Notes: generated from the sequence alone by a model not told the origin. A stretch of 8,784 nucleotides of DNA from UBA5314 sp039679855 (GCA_039679855.1 JBDKUE010000228.1:1-8784); one strand, 5' to 3'; shown: positions 1-5,759, counted from the stretch's first letter. Made by a program: numbers and translations.

Positions 1-521
1 ACCACGGTCATGGACTGGATTTGTTTTGACAGGTGGCCATAGCGGAAACTGTTGATACTGTAGCCGCCGGTTGCAATCCATCCCGCCACTGTGGAAAATT
101 TGCTTGATGGATAAGTCATCAAGGACAGCCCCTGCTTTTTTGCAACGATGTCTATATCGCTCCAGCGTGCACCCGCTTCAACCCGGGCGGTCTTTTGTTC
201 CGGGTTGATTTCGATGATTTTTCTAAAAGGGGACAGATCAACCACGATCCCGGCCCTGGTGGGGATGACGCCGCCAAATCCCCATGAAGCGGCTCCGCGT
301 GGTATGACCGGGATCTTCTTCTCATTGGCAAAAGTTAAAACCTTTTTGATTTCTGCGACATTTTTGGGCTGCACCACGAAGGATGGCTGCGTTTTAAATA
401 ACAGTTTGGTCATGAAAGAGGGTACGTCGCCGATGTCATGACTGTACATCTCTTTCTCTTCCGGTTTGTCGATAATTCTTATATCGCCTGCAATTGTTCT
501 AAACTCTTCAATTATATTCAT
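1..521 (-). CDS. FAD-linked oxidase (GlcD/PCMH-type FAD-binding domain), N-terminal part, cut by left edge
   Basis: The reverse strand is open from an ATG at 521 to the window edge, giving 173 residues of a longer protein. Residues about 45-165 look like the FAD_binding_4 (PCMH) fold. They include the FAD pyrophosphate loop PRGAASWGFGG (74-84), then VVDLSPFRKI, and the later TVAGWIATGGYG...FRYGHL stretch (144-164), where GlcD/glycolate-lactate oxidases carry their second FAD-contacting Gly-rich motif. The family oxidises 2-hydroxyacids or similar substrates with FAD; the substrate cannot be read from this half. The gene lies 84 bp after the glnA stop on the same strand with no terminator-like hairpin plus T-run between, so it may be the third gene of the ANTAR-glnA transcript. 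An in-frame ATG at 533 would add four residues (MGTI); both starts have weak ribosome sites, and 521 is preferred for the AGAGATGGG stretch upstream. The C-terminal cap and any Fe-S domain lie outside the window. Confidence 0.85.
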   Translation of the reverse strand, partial: MNIIEEFRTIAGDIRIIDKPEEKEMYSHDIGDVPSFMTKLLFKTQPSFVVQPKNVAEIKKVLTFANEKKIPVIPRGAASWGFGGVIPTRAGIVVDLSPFRKIIEINPEQKTARVEAGARWSDIDIVAKKQGLSLMTYPSSKFSTVAGWIATGGYSINSFRYGHLSKQIQSMTV

Positions 522-605
522 AATTGTACCCATCTCTTTTTGTTCCGTCGTTGGTCCTTTAGAGCAAGATAAATGCCGAAATATTTGATTTGGCTTGATC
601 ACCAT

Positions 606-1949
606 CTAGAAACTCTTCAGGTATTCGGCAATTTCCCAGGGATGTACATCGGTGTTATAGCGCTCAAACTCTGCAACTTTAGCTGCAACGAATTTCTTGT
701 AGATATGGGGTCCCAGGGCATTTTTGATGACTTCGTCCTGGCTCAGAGCCTCTAAGGCTTCAGGAAGTGAGCCGGGCAGACTGGGAATCCCGAGTTTTGC
801 GCGATCTGCTGCTGACATATGATAAATATTGGCATCTACTGGTGCCGGCGGTTCGATTTTGTTTTTGATTCCATCCAGACCGGCAGCGAGCATTACCGAC
901 AGAGCCAGGTAAGAATTACACATCGGATCCGGGTGGCGCACCTCAATGCGGGTGGAAGCTCCACGCTTGGCCGGCACTCTGACCAGACAGCTGCGGTTGG
1001 CTTCCGACCAGGCTACATAAACCGGAGCCTCATAGCCGGGCACCAGGCGTTTGTAAGAATTAACGGTCGGATTGGTAATCGCGGTTAAGGCCCGGGCGTG
1101 GCTCATAATACCGCCCATGTACCAGCGGGCCAGGTCACTCAGCCCATGCGGAGCGCTCGGATCATAGAACAAGTTTTTGCCATCCAGGCTGGATAGTGAT
1201 TGATGGGTATGCATTCCCGAACCATTGATTCCGGCAATTGGTTTGGCCATGAAGGTGGCATGTAATCCATGTCTTTGGGCAATAGTGCGCACTACCAGTT
1301 TGAAGGTTACAATGTCGTCGGCAACCCTAAGTGCTGGACCGTATTTAAAATCAATTTCATGCTGTCCAGGTGCCACCTCATGGTGGGAAGCCTCGATTTC
1401 AAATCCCATGTCTTCCAGGGTGCAGACCATGTCCCGGCGGGCGTCTTCACCCAAGTCAACTGGAGCCAGGTCGAAGTACCCGGCTTCATCCTGAGTGGCT
1501 ACAACCGGGTGGCCCTGTTCATCAACCGTAAACAAGAAGAATTCACATTCCGGACCCGCATTCATGACAAACCCCATTTCATGAGCTTCTTTTACAATCC
1601 GCTTCAGGTTGCTGCGAGGGTCGCCGATAAAAGGCGCCTTGTTGGGCTCGGGAGTGTAGACGTCGCAGATCATGCGGGCTACTCCTCCAGTTGCCGGACG
1701 CCAGGGAAATACCACGAAGGTATCCGGATCCGGGATAAGGAACATATCTGATTCTTCTATCCTGGCAAATCCTTCAATTGAAGAACCGTCAAACATCAGC
1801 TCTCCATCCAAAGTTTTTTCTAACTGGCTTACTGGAATGGCTACGTTTTTCAATACTCCGGTAACATCGGTAAACTGCAGGCGCAGGAACCGGACTCCAT
1901 TTTCTTTTACTTTTTCAATTACCTCGATCTTCTTTTCTTTGCTCATCAT
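606..1949 (-). CDS. glnA: Glutamine synthetase, type I-alpha
   Basis: Cytoplasmic enzyme forming glutamine from glutamate, ammonia and ATP; the family works as a dodecamer. The 447 residues match the 444-447 length of Gram-positive GSI-alpha. Visible signatures are FDGSS (53-57) followed by EESDM, the metal-binding Glu pair in GPECEFF (132-138), the ATP signature KPIAGINGSGMH (236-247), NPTVNSYKRLVPGYEAP (293-309) holding the flexible-loop Glu (307), and NRS...R near 319. The tyrosine adenylylation motif of GSI-beta enzymes is absent, so control by adenylylation is not expected. Feedback inhibition by glutamine is likely from the family: the Arg equivalent to B. subtilis Arg62 is present (R63 in GFARIEESD). 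The start is the first of two ATGs, with AAAGGAGAG about 9 bases upstream. That ribosome site lies inside the last codons of the ANTAR gene, and the two genes are 2 bp apart, so translational coupling is expected. The stop is TAG. Small oddity: NRSCLVRVP has Cys where NRSP is usual. Confidence 0.98.
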   Translation of the reverse strand: MMSKEKKIEVIEKVKENGVRFLRLQFTDVTGVLKNVAIPVSQLEKTLDGELMFDGSSIEGFARIEESDMFLIPDPDTFVVFPWRPATGGVARMICDVYTPEPNKAPFIGDPRSNLKRIVKEAHEMGFVMNAGPECEFFLFTVDEQGHPVVATQDEAGYFDLAPVDLGEDARRDMVCTLEDMGFEIEASHHEVAPGQHEIDFKYGPALRVADDIVTFKLVVRTIAQRHGLHATFMAKPIAGINGSGMHTHQSLSSLDGKNLFYDPSAPHGLSDLARWYMGGIMSHARALTAITNPTVNSYKRLVPGYEAPVYVAWSEANRSCLVRVPAKRGASTRIEVRHPDPMCNSYLALSVMLAAGLDGIKNKIEPPAPVDANIYHMSAADRAKLGIPSLPGSLPEALEALSQDEVIKNALGPHIYKKFVAAKVAEFERYNTDVHPWEIAEYLKSF

Positions 1950-1951
1950 AT

Positions 1952-2536
1952 TTATCGACTCTCCTTTCCCGGTGTTTCGCCTACAAGCGAACCCCTGGCT
2001 AATATTTCTGCCGCTACTTCTCGAAGTGTTGCCCCCCGGCGCATGGCTTCTTTCTGGATGAAGCGGTGGGCGTCGTTTTCACTCATCTCACCCTTCTTCA
2101 TTAGAAGCGCTTTGGCTTTATCCACCATTTTGCGGGTTTCCAGCTTATCCTCTAACTGCCTTATTCGAGACATCATTTCATTTTGCCGCTTCCAGAACAG
2201 CAGTGCGGATTCAACGGCTGGAACCAGAGTATAATCGTAGATCGGTTTTACCAGATAATGAAAGCGCTTGGCGTATTGATCGTTATCAGAGGCGGCCAGG
2301 AACAACACCGCGGCCAGTTGATCTTCCTCTATTATGGTAGCCGTCTTAATGCCTGTTCCTCCCTCTAAACCACTGTCAACCACCACCAGGTCGCAGTATA
2401 GAGTCCTGGCCCGGCGGAAGGTGTGCCCCATGTCGCTGGTCTCGGCCACTATCTGATGGCCGGCCTTGCGCAGAATGTCTACGATTATCTTCCGTTCGGC
2501 AGCTGACGGATGGGCAATAATTATTTTCCCGACCAA
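1952..2536 (-). CDS. ANTAR-domain response regulator / RNA-binding antiterminator (NitR/NasT/AmiR-like)
   Basis: About 194 residues in two parts. Residues 3-115 are a CheY-like receiver with the phosphoacceptor-position Asp in VVVDSGLEGG (D54) and the Lys-Pro of YLVKPI (K97). The acidic pair that normally binds Mg2+ after beta-1 is replaced by Ala-His (IIIAHPSAAER), so phosphorylation may be lost. After a helical linker (about 108-135), residues 124-182 fit an ANTAR domain, with the pattern DKAKALLMKKG...A.R.I...AMRRGATLREVA.EI. ANTAR proteins bind paired hexaloop RNA hairpins and stop terminator formation. A terminator lies in this gene's own leader, which supports autoregulated control of the operon with glnA. 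Clostridial glnA loci are known to carry such a gene (NitR). Start choice: three tandem GTGs at 2548-2540 overlap the ribosome site AAGGTGG (2552-2546), so the TTG at 2536, 9 bases after it, is preferred; it gives the family-like N-terminus MVGKIIIA. A GTG start at 2548 would add four residues. Confidence 0.93.
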   Translation of the reverse strand: MVGKIIIAHPSAAERKIIVDILRKAGHQIVAETSDMGHTFRRARTLYCDLVVVDSGLEGGTGIKTATIIEEDQLAAVLFLAASDNDQYAKRFHYLVKPIYDYTLVPAVESALLFWKRQNEMMSRIRQLEDKLETRKMVDKAKALLMKKGEMSENDAHRFIQKEAMRRGATLREVAAEILARGSLVGETPGKESR

Positions 2537-2567
2537 TTGCACCACCACCTTACATTACTAGCTTGCT

Positions 2568-2597
2568 AAAAAACAAAAAAACGCCTTTGAATAAGGC
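2568..2597 (-). terminator. Intrinsic terminator in the leader of the ANTAR-glnA operon
   Basis: Read on the reverse strand: GCCTT-ATTCA-AAGGC (2597 to 2583), a perfect 5-bp stem with a 5-nt loop, then G, seven T, G and six T (2581 to 2568). It ends about 30 bases before the start of the ANTAR gene and lies downstream of a TATAAT box, so it interrupts the operon's own leader and does not end another gene. The divergent gene runs away from it, so it has no other gene to terminate. This is the expected layout for antitermination by an ANTAR protein. The stem is short, so read-through may be appreciable. Confidence 0.75.
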
Positions 2598-2637
2598 TAC
2601 AATTTTGTTGCCAGCTATCCGAAGGACGTCATTGCCC
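2595..2637 (-). promoter_or_regulatory. Candidate ANTAR target / antiterminator region in the leader RNA
   Basis: Two structures precede the terminator on the reverse strand. First, GGGC-AATGAC-GTCC (2637 to 2624): a 4-bp stem with one G-U pair closing a six-base loop that has A at position 1 and G at position 4, the pattern described for ANTAR-recognised hexaloops. Second, an imperfect hairpin with arms GGC-A-ACA and TGT-A-GCC (2612 to 2595), whose 3' arm uses the same GCC (2597-2595) that starts the terminator stem, so the two exclude each other. No clear second hexaloop was found, and the first lies very near the predicted transcript start. The assignment is therefore tentative. Confidence 0.4.
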
Positions 2638-2642
2638 AATAG

Positions 2643-2648
2643 ATTATA
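2643..2648 (-). promoter_or_regulatory. Probable -10 box of the ANTAR-glnA operon promoter
   Basis: A perfect TATAAT on the reverse strand within TTAATATAATCT. Seventeen bases upstream the hexamer is CGAAGA, not a recognisable -35 box, so the promoter may need an activator or be weak. The transcript would start near 2636, about 40 bases before the leader terminator. It lies in the AT-rich divergent region between the ANTAR gene and the guanylate-kinase-like gene. Confidence 0.5.
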
Positions 2649-2694
2649 TTAACTTCATCGGCTTATCTTCGCTTTTCATTCTACAATGGCTCTT

Positions 2695-2918
2695 ATGAAT
2701 GCACAAGTAGAAAAGCCGTAGAATATTGTATACTTGCTCATAAGCTGTATATTAATAAACGGATTGGGTATACAGTGCTTGAATGGGTGGTTAAAGGGAA
2801 GTAGCAGGACAACGAAGAAGTATTCCGGCAGCAGATGTTTGCCTGTGCAATCAGCTTACCGAAGCAGATCAAATGGTCATGCATCAACTGGTTCTTTAGG
2901 AACAGGGGGGAGTTATAA
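2695..2918 (+). pseudogene. Possible remnant of a small protein gene upstream of the GMK-like gene
   Basis: One forward frame (codons in phase with 2697) encodes a protein-like, unfamiliar sequence: KAVEYCILAHKLYINKRIG then YTVLEWVVKGK, a TAG at 2802-2804, then QDNEEVFRQQMFACAISLPK and QIKWSCINWFFRNRGEL, ending in TAA at 2916-2918, one base before the TTG start of the next gene. The only nearby ATG (2695) is one base out of phase; one extra A in the AAAA run at 2711-2714 would join it to give MNAQVEKAVEYC. The next gene's ribosome site lies inside its last codons, as in coupled operons. Against it: two lesions are needed, no ribosome site precedes 2695, another frame is also open here, and no family is recognised. 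TAG ends glnA, asnB and nadE nearby, so read-through is unlikely. This could be non-coding leader. Confidence 0.3.
2726..2753 (+). promoter_or_regulatory. Possible promoter for the GMK-like gene
   Basis: TTGTAT (2726-2731), 16 bases, then TATATT (2748-2753). It would leave a leader of about 160 nt before the TTG start at 2920. No riboswitch or T-box consensus was recognised in that leader. The match is moderate and the region is AT-rich, so a chance match is possible. Confidence 0.3.
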
Positions 2919-2919
2919 T

Positions 2920-3666
2920 TTGAAAAGAGGAAGATTTGTGATGTTAAGCGGGCCGTCCTGTGTAGGCAAAGGGCCTTTATGTCAGGCCCTGGAGACGCTT
3001 TATCCCCAGATGGCGAACAATCTTCATAAAATGGTGCTCTACAACAGTAGAAAACCGCGGCCCGGAGAGTTGGAGGGAGTGGACTACTATTTTCGCTCCC
3101 GTGACGAGATGGAACGCCTGAGAAAACAAGAACGCTTTGTGCTTCTAGACGTACGGGGCGACCTGCAGGGAGTAGATCTTGATGAACTGAGCTCCATCAT
3201 TGACCAGGGCAAGGATATCTTCTTTGAAGGAAATCCTTTTGTTCCCCGGGCCCTGTGGGAGCTGCCCGAGCTCACTCAAATCCCGATGTTGAGAGTATTT
3301 CTTTCCCCCATGTCCAGGGCTGAGATTTTCTGGTACAAACAGCTGGGTGTCAATCTGGCCGAAATGGTGACCGATATTCAGCGGCGCAAACTGTTGCGGC
3401 GCACTCAAAAACAAAAAGGACTTCTGTCCCTATCGGATCTGGAGAACATTGAAAAAAGGGCTCAGAGCGCCCCGGTTGAGCTGCAGCTGGCCTGGCATTT
3501 TGATTGGGTGATCCCCAATCACGACGGAGAAGACAGCGAGAATTGGAACGCATTTTATTATCCGGTGGGGGACGCTTTAAAGGCGGTTCAATGTTTTGCC
3601 GCCCTTCTGCAAGGAGACCATAATGACTATGCAGAACGCTGGGAAAAAAACCTGTGGCCGGAGTAA
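2920..3666 (+). CDS. Guanylate-kinase-like P-loop protein, divergent
   Basis: 248 residues with the overall plan of guanylate kinase (Gmk, about 200 aa): a beta strand into the P-loop LSGPSCVGKGPL (9-20), the GMP-domain block YNSRKPRPGELEGVDYYF (41-58), a central strand near IFFEGN (100-105), LRVFLSP (124-130) and a terminal DWVIPNHD (195-202). Genuine Gmk converts GMP and ATP to GDP and ADP. Deviations suggest another substrate or lost catalysis: GKGT/GKS becomes GKGP, removing the Mg2+-binding hydroxyl; TTRKPRPGE becomes NSRKPRPGE; the GMP-contacting G-N-Y-Y-G-T becomes GDLQGV; and the Arg-rich lid is replaced by RRKLLRRTQKQKG. About 45 extra residues end the protein. The start is TTG at 2920, chosen because AGGGGGGAG (2904-2912) lies 7 bases upstream and the P-loop then begins near residue 9, as in Gmk. 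The gene diverges from the ANTAR-glnA operon and converges on asnB. The fold assignment is firm; the activity is not. Confidence 0.85.
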   Translation: MKRGRFVMLSGPSCVGKGPLCQALETLYPQMANNLHKMVLYNSRKPRPGELEGVDYYFRSRDEMERLRKQERFVLLDVRGDLQGVDLDELSSIIDQGKDIFFEGNPFVPRALWELPELTQIPMLRVFLSPMSRAEIFWYKQLGVNLAEMVTDIQRRKLLRRTQKQKGLLSLSDLENIEKRAQSAPVELQLAWHFDWVIPNHDGEDSENWNAFYYPVGDALKAVQCFAALLQGDHNDYAERWEKNLWPE

Positions 3667-3673
3667 AAAGCCG

Positions 3674-3702
3674 GGGACAATCAGCACCGTCCCAATTGTC
3701 CC
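3674..3702. repeat. REP-like palindrome between convergent genes; possible terminator for asnB
   Basis: GGGACAAT (3674-3681) and ATTGTCCC (3695-3702) form a perfect 8-bp inverted repeat around 13 bases that hold a further GTCCC. Sequences of this GGGAC...GTCCC type occur as interspersed palindromes in many anaerobic bacterial genomes, often linked to IS200-like Y1 (REP-associated) transposases; this link is from memory and not tested here. Read on the reverse strand, the hairpin follows the asnB stop and is trailed by CGGC and then TTTTT, so it may also end asnB transcription. In the forward direction the GMK-like gene stops 8 bases before the hairpin, but no T-run follows. Confidence 0.5.
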
Positions 3703-3721
3703 TTCTCCCTGAACTTGCTAT

Positions 3722-5572
3722 CTAGATTTTAATTTTAACTGAATAGTCCTTAAGCCAGGTATTTAGTTGAATCATCCAGGCATAATACTGGGCGTCGGCC
3801 ATAAGCTGGCCGAACCAGGGTCGGGAAAAGACCTGCCGCCCGCTCTGCATAAGTGATTGTAAAGCCTTGGTATTTAACAGCTGACCGAGCGGCTCTTCCT
3901 TCGATTCTACGATTTGCCGCGCCCGCGCCTTGACCAGGTTTAGATAGTCCGGATGGTGAGTCTTGGGATAAGGGCTCTTGGGCCTGTTGAGAATAAAATC
4001 CGGCACAATTCCCTGTAATGAACGGCGCAGCAGCCCCTTGGCTTGCTGGTCATGGTTCTTTATGTTCCAGGGGACATTCCACACATATTCGAGCAGGCGG
4101 TGATCGGCGAAGGGCACCCGCACCTCCAATCCACTGGCCATGCTCATTCGGTCTTTGCGATCCAGCAGGGTGGGCATAAACCGGGTCAGACACAGGTAAA
4201 ACAAACGCCGTTTGTGAGCGTCAAAATCAGATTCTCCATCCAATACCGGCACTTCTTTCACCGCCTCCCGGTAGCGTTCCAATAGGTAGCCCCGGAAGTA
4301 CTCAGGCAGCCAGGACTTGAGATCCGGACTTATTAAAGCCAGGCGCTCATCAACGGAACGGATCCAGGGAAAGGTCTCATCGCCCCTATCTTCCCAGTGA
4401 AACCAGGGATAGCCCCCAAATATTTCATCAGCGCATTCGCCGGAAAGGGCTACAGTAACGTATTTCTTTACTTCCCGGCAAAAAAGCAGCAGGGAGCTGT
4501 CAATATCGGCCATAGCCGGATAATCGGCGGCCTGCATGGCCCAGACCAGGCTGTCGGCCAGTTCGCGGTTGTCTAGAATTATCGAATGATGCTGGCTGTG
4601 AAGCATTTCCGCCGCCTGTTCTACCCACATGAAATCGGCGTCTTGCTGGTACATACTGGAGGCAAAGTGGGTCTCATTACCGGCATAATCAACGGAAAAA
4701 CTTAAGGTAGGCAGCCCCTGATCACCCATAGCAGGAACGGCCAGGGCGGTAACCGCACTGGAATCCAATCCACCCGATAGGAAAGTGGCCACCGGCACAT
4801 CAGCCCGGGTCTGCCTGTATACCGCATCGCTGAATATCTCAGCAACGGTTCTGGTGCATGTTTCAAGGTCGTCAGTATGGACCATGCTCTTTAACTGCCA
4901 GTACTGCTCCAGGTGCAAACCATGCCGGGAAAAGCTTAGTGACCAGCCGGGCCTCAGCTCCTTAATCCCTTGAAAAACCCCGTGGCCGGGCGTACGTGAA
5001 GGGGCCATTACCAGGAGTTCGGCCAGACCGATCTCATCAAGTACCGGCCTCACACCAGTATGGGCCAACAGGGATTTCAATTCTGATGCAAAAACCAGGG
5101 CATCTTTTATTGGGCAGTAAAACAGTGGTTTTACTCCCAATCGATCCCTGGCCATAAACAGCCTTTCCAACTGGTGATCCCATATTGCAAAGGCAAAAAT
5201 CCCATTAAAGCGGGACAAGCAGTCAGGCCCCCATTCCATATAAGCGAATAGGAGGGCTTCTGTATCGGAATTGCGGGTTTGAAATTCGTACCCCCGGGAC
5301 CCAAGTTCCCTTCTGAGTTCGTCGGTGTTGTACAATTCACCGTTGTAGACTATGGTATAGGAGCTCCCCCTATAGGTCCGCTGCATGGGTTGAGCCCCTC
5401 CTACCGGATCAACCACCACCAGCCGCCGGTGCCCCAGAAGGGCCCGCCCGGATATGAAATAGCCGCTGCTATCTGGTACTCGATGGACCAACATTTCGGA
5501 CAGGGCTTCTATAGTCGCAGTCTGCTTTTCTAAATCCCTTTTCCAATCTAGCCAGCCGCGAAACCCACACAT
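3722..5572 (-). CDS. asnB: Asparagine synthetase, glutamine-hydrolysing (AsnB/AsnO type)
   Basis: Makes asparagine from aspartate, ATP and glutamine-derived ammonia. The 616 residues match the roughly 614-aa Firmicute form. The N-terminal class II amidotransferase domain has the nucleophile Cys2 after Met1 (MCGF), GHRRLVVVD (48-55), YNGELYN (76-82) and NSDTEA (101-106). The synthetase domain has the PP-loop FLSGGLDSSAV (264-274), LSGECADEIFGGYPWF and LDRKDRMSMASGLEVRVPFADHRL. Cys2 and the PP-loop are intact, so both half-reactions look possible. One oddity: the usual HRGPD glutaminase motif reads HRVPD (V32, codon GTA), one base change from Gly. The start at 5572 has AAGGAG seven bases upstream and must be used, because the nucleophile has to follow Met1. 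It ends with TAG. It is divergent from nadE, another glutamine-amide user. A leader hairpin with a T-run may attenuate it. Confidence 0.97.
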   Translation of the reverse strand: MCGFRGWLDWKRDLEKQTATIEALSEMLVHRVPDSSGYFISGRALLGHRRLVVVDPVGGAQPMQRTYRGSSYTIVYNGELYNTDELRRELGSRGYEFQTRNSDTEALLFAYMEWGPDCLSRFNGIFAFAIWDHQLERLFMARDRLGVKPLFYCPIKDALVFASELKSLLAHTGVRPVLDEIGLAELLVMAPSRTPGHGVFQGIKELRPGWSLSFSRHGLHLEQYWQLKSMVHTDDLETCTRTVAEIFSDAVYRQTRADVPVATFLSGGLDSSAVTALAVPAMGDQGLPTLSFSVDYAGNETHFASSMYQQDADFMWVEQAAEMLHSQHHSIILDNRELADSLVWAMQAADYPAMADIDSSLLLFCREVKKYVTVALSGECADEIFGGYPWFHWEDRGDETFPWIRSVDERLALISPDLKSWLPEYFRGYLLERYREAVKEVPVLDGESDFDAHKRRLFYLCLTRFMPTLLDRKDRMSMASGLEVRVPFADHRLLEYVWNVPWNIKNHDQQAKGLLRRSLQGIVPDFILNRPKSPYPKTHHPDYLNLVKARARQIVESKEEPLGQLLNTKALQSLMQSGRQVFSRPWFGQLMADAQYYAWMIQLNTWLKDYSVKIKI

Positions 5573-5597
5573 ATTTTCACTCCTTATTTAGCTGCAG

Positions 5598-5627
5598 AAA
5601 AAGGGCGCCTGGGGATGCCCCGGCGCC
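5598..5627 (-). terminator. GC-rich hairpin with T-run in the asnB leader (possible attenuator)
   Basis: On the reverse strand GGCGCC-GGGG (5627 to 5618), loop CAT, then CCCC-A-GGCGCC (5614 to 5604) with one bulged A: 10 base pairs, all G-C. A single C and then TTTTT (5602-5598) follow. It ends 25 bases before the asnB ATG and lies after a TATAAT box, with no same-strand annotated gene just upstream for it to terminate. The likely roles are transcription attenuation of asnB or a 5' stabilising hairpin. No T-box AGGGTGGNACCGCG or specifier-loop structure was found upstream on this strand, so any attenuation is not of the tRNA-sensing kind I would recognise. Confidence 0.55.
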
Positions 5628-5638
5628 TTTGCCTCATG

Positions 5639-5644
5639 ATTATA
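5639..5644 (-). promoter_or_regulatory. Possible -10 box for asnB
   Basis: A perfect TATAAT on the reverse strand (ATATATAATCATGAGG). Seventeen bases upstream the hexamer is ACATTT, a poor -35; a better TTGCAT sits too close (13 bases). The transcript would start near 5632, just before the GC-rich hairpin, so the hairpin would form at its very 5' end. Confidence 0.4.
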
Positions 5645-5759
5645 TATGTTCTTTTTCATGCAAATGTGCCTGACCATCCTGCACCAAATCTCCGTCCCCC
5701 TGCTGCAAAATTCTCCGGCCCTGGTGCCAAAAAGTCTCTTCAGCTTGATTGCCAGACAC
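5640..5759 (-). CDS. Candidate small ORF (39 aa) upstream of asnB
   Basis: A GTG at 5759 opens 39 codons to a TAA at 5642-5640. The product is hydrophilic, rich in Gln, His, Glu and Gly, and reads SGNQAEETFWHQGRRILQQ, then GDGDLVQDGQAHLHEKEHI. Its composition looks more protein-like than the other frames in this 233-bp intergenic stretch. A GGG lies 10 bases before the GTG, a weak ribosome site. It overlaps the proposed nadE -35 box, and its stop codon lies inside the proposed asnB -10 box, so not all of these calls need be right. No family is recognised; a chance ORF of this length is quite possible. Confidence 0.22.
   Translation of the reverse strand: MSGNQAEETFWHQGRRILQQGDGDLVQDGQAHLHEKEHI

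Noticed and set aside
819..1751. Long forward-strand ORFs opposite glnA
   Set aside because: They are antisense shadows of a clearly conserved gene and have no ribosome sites or family features.
2802..2804. In-frame TAG in the small upstream frame as a pyrrolysine codon or programmed read-through
   Set aside because: TAG is the ordinary stop of glnA, asnB and nadE in this window, and no pyrrolysine genes are visible. A nonsense change or a non-coding region is simpler.
2734..2919. Extending the GMK-like gene 62 residues upstream to 2734
   Set aside because: The extension is Ser/Arg/Gly-rich and not protein-like, and a strong ribosome site sits 7 bases before the TTG at 2920, just ahead of the P-loop.
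5690..5735. TGGCAC ... TTGCA upstream of asnB as a sigma-54 promoter
   Set aside because: The two elements are about 15 bases apart instead of the required 5, so the GG and GC are out of register.
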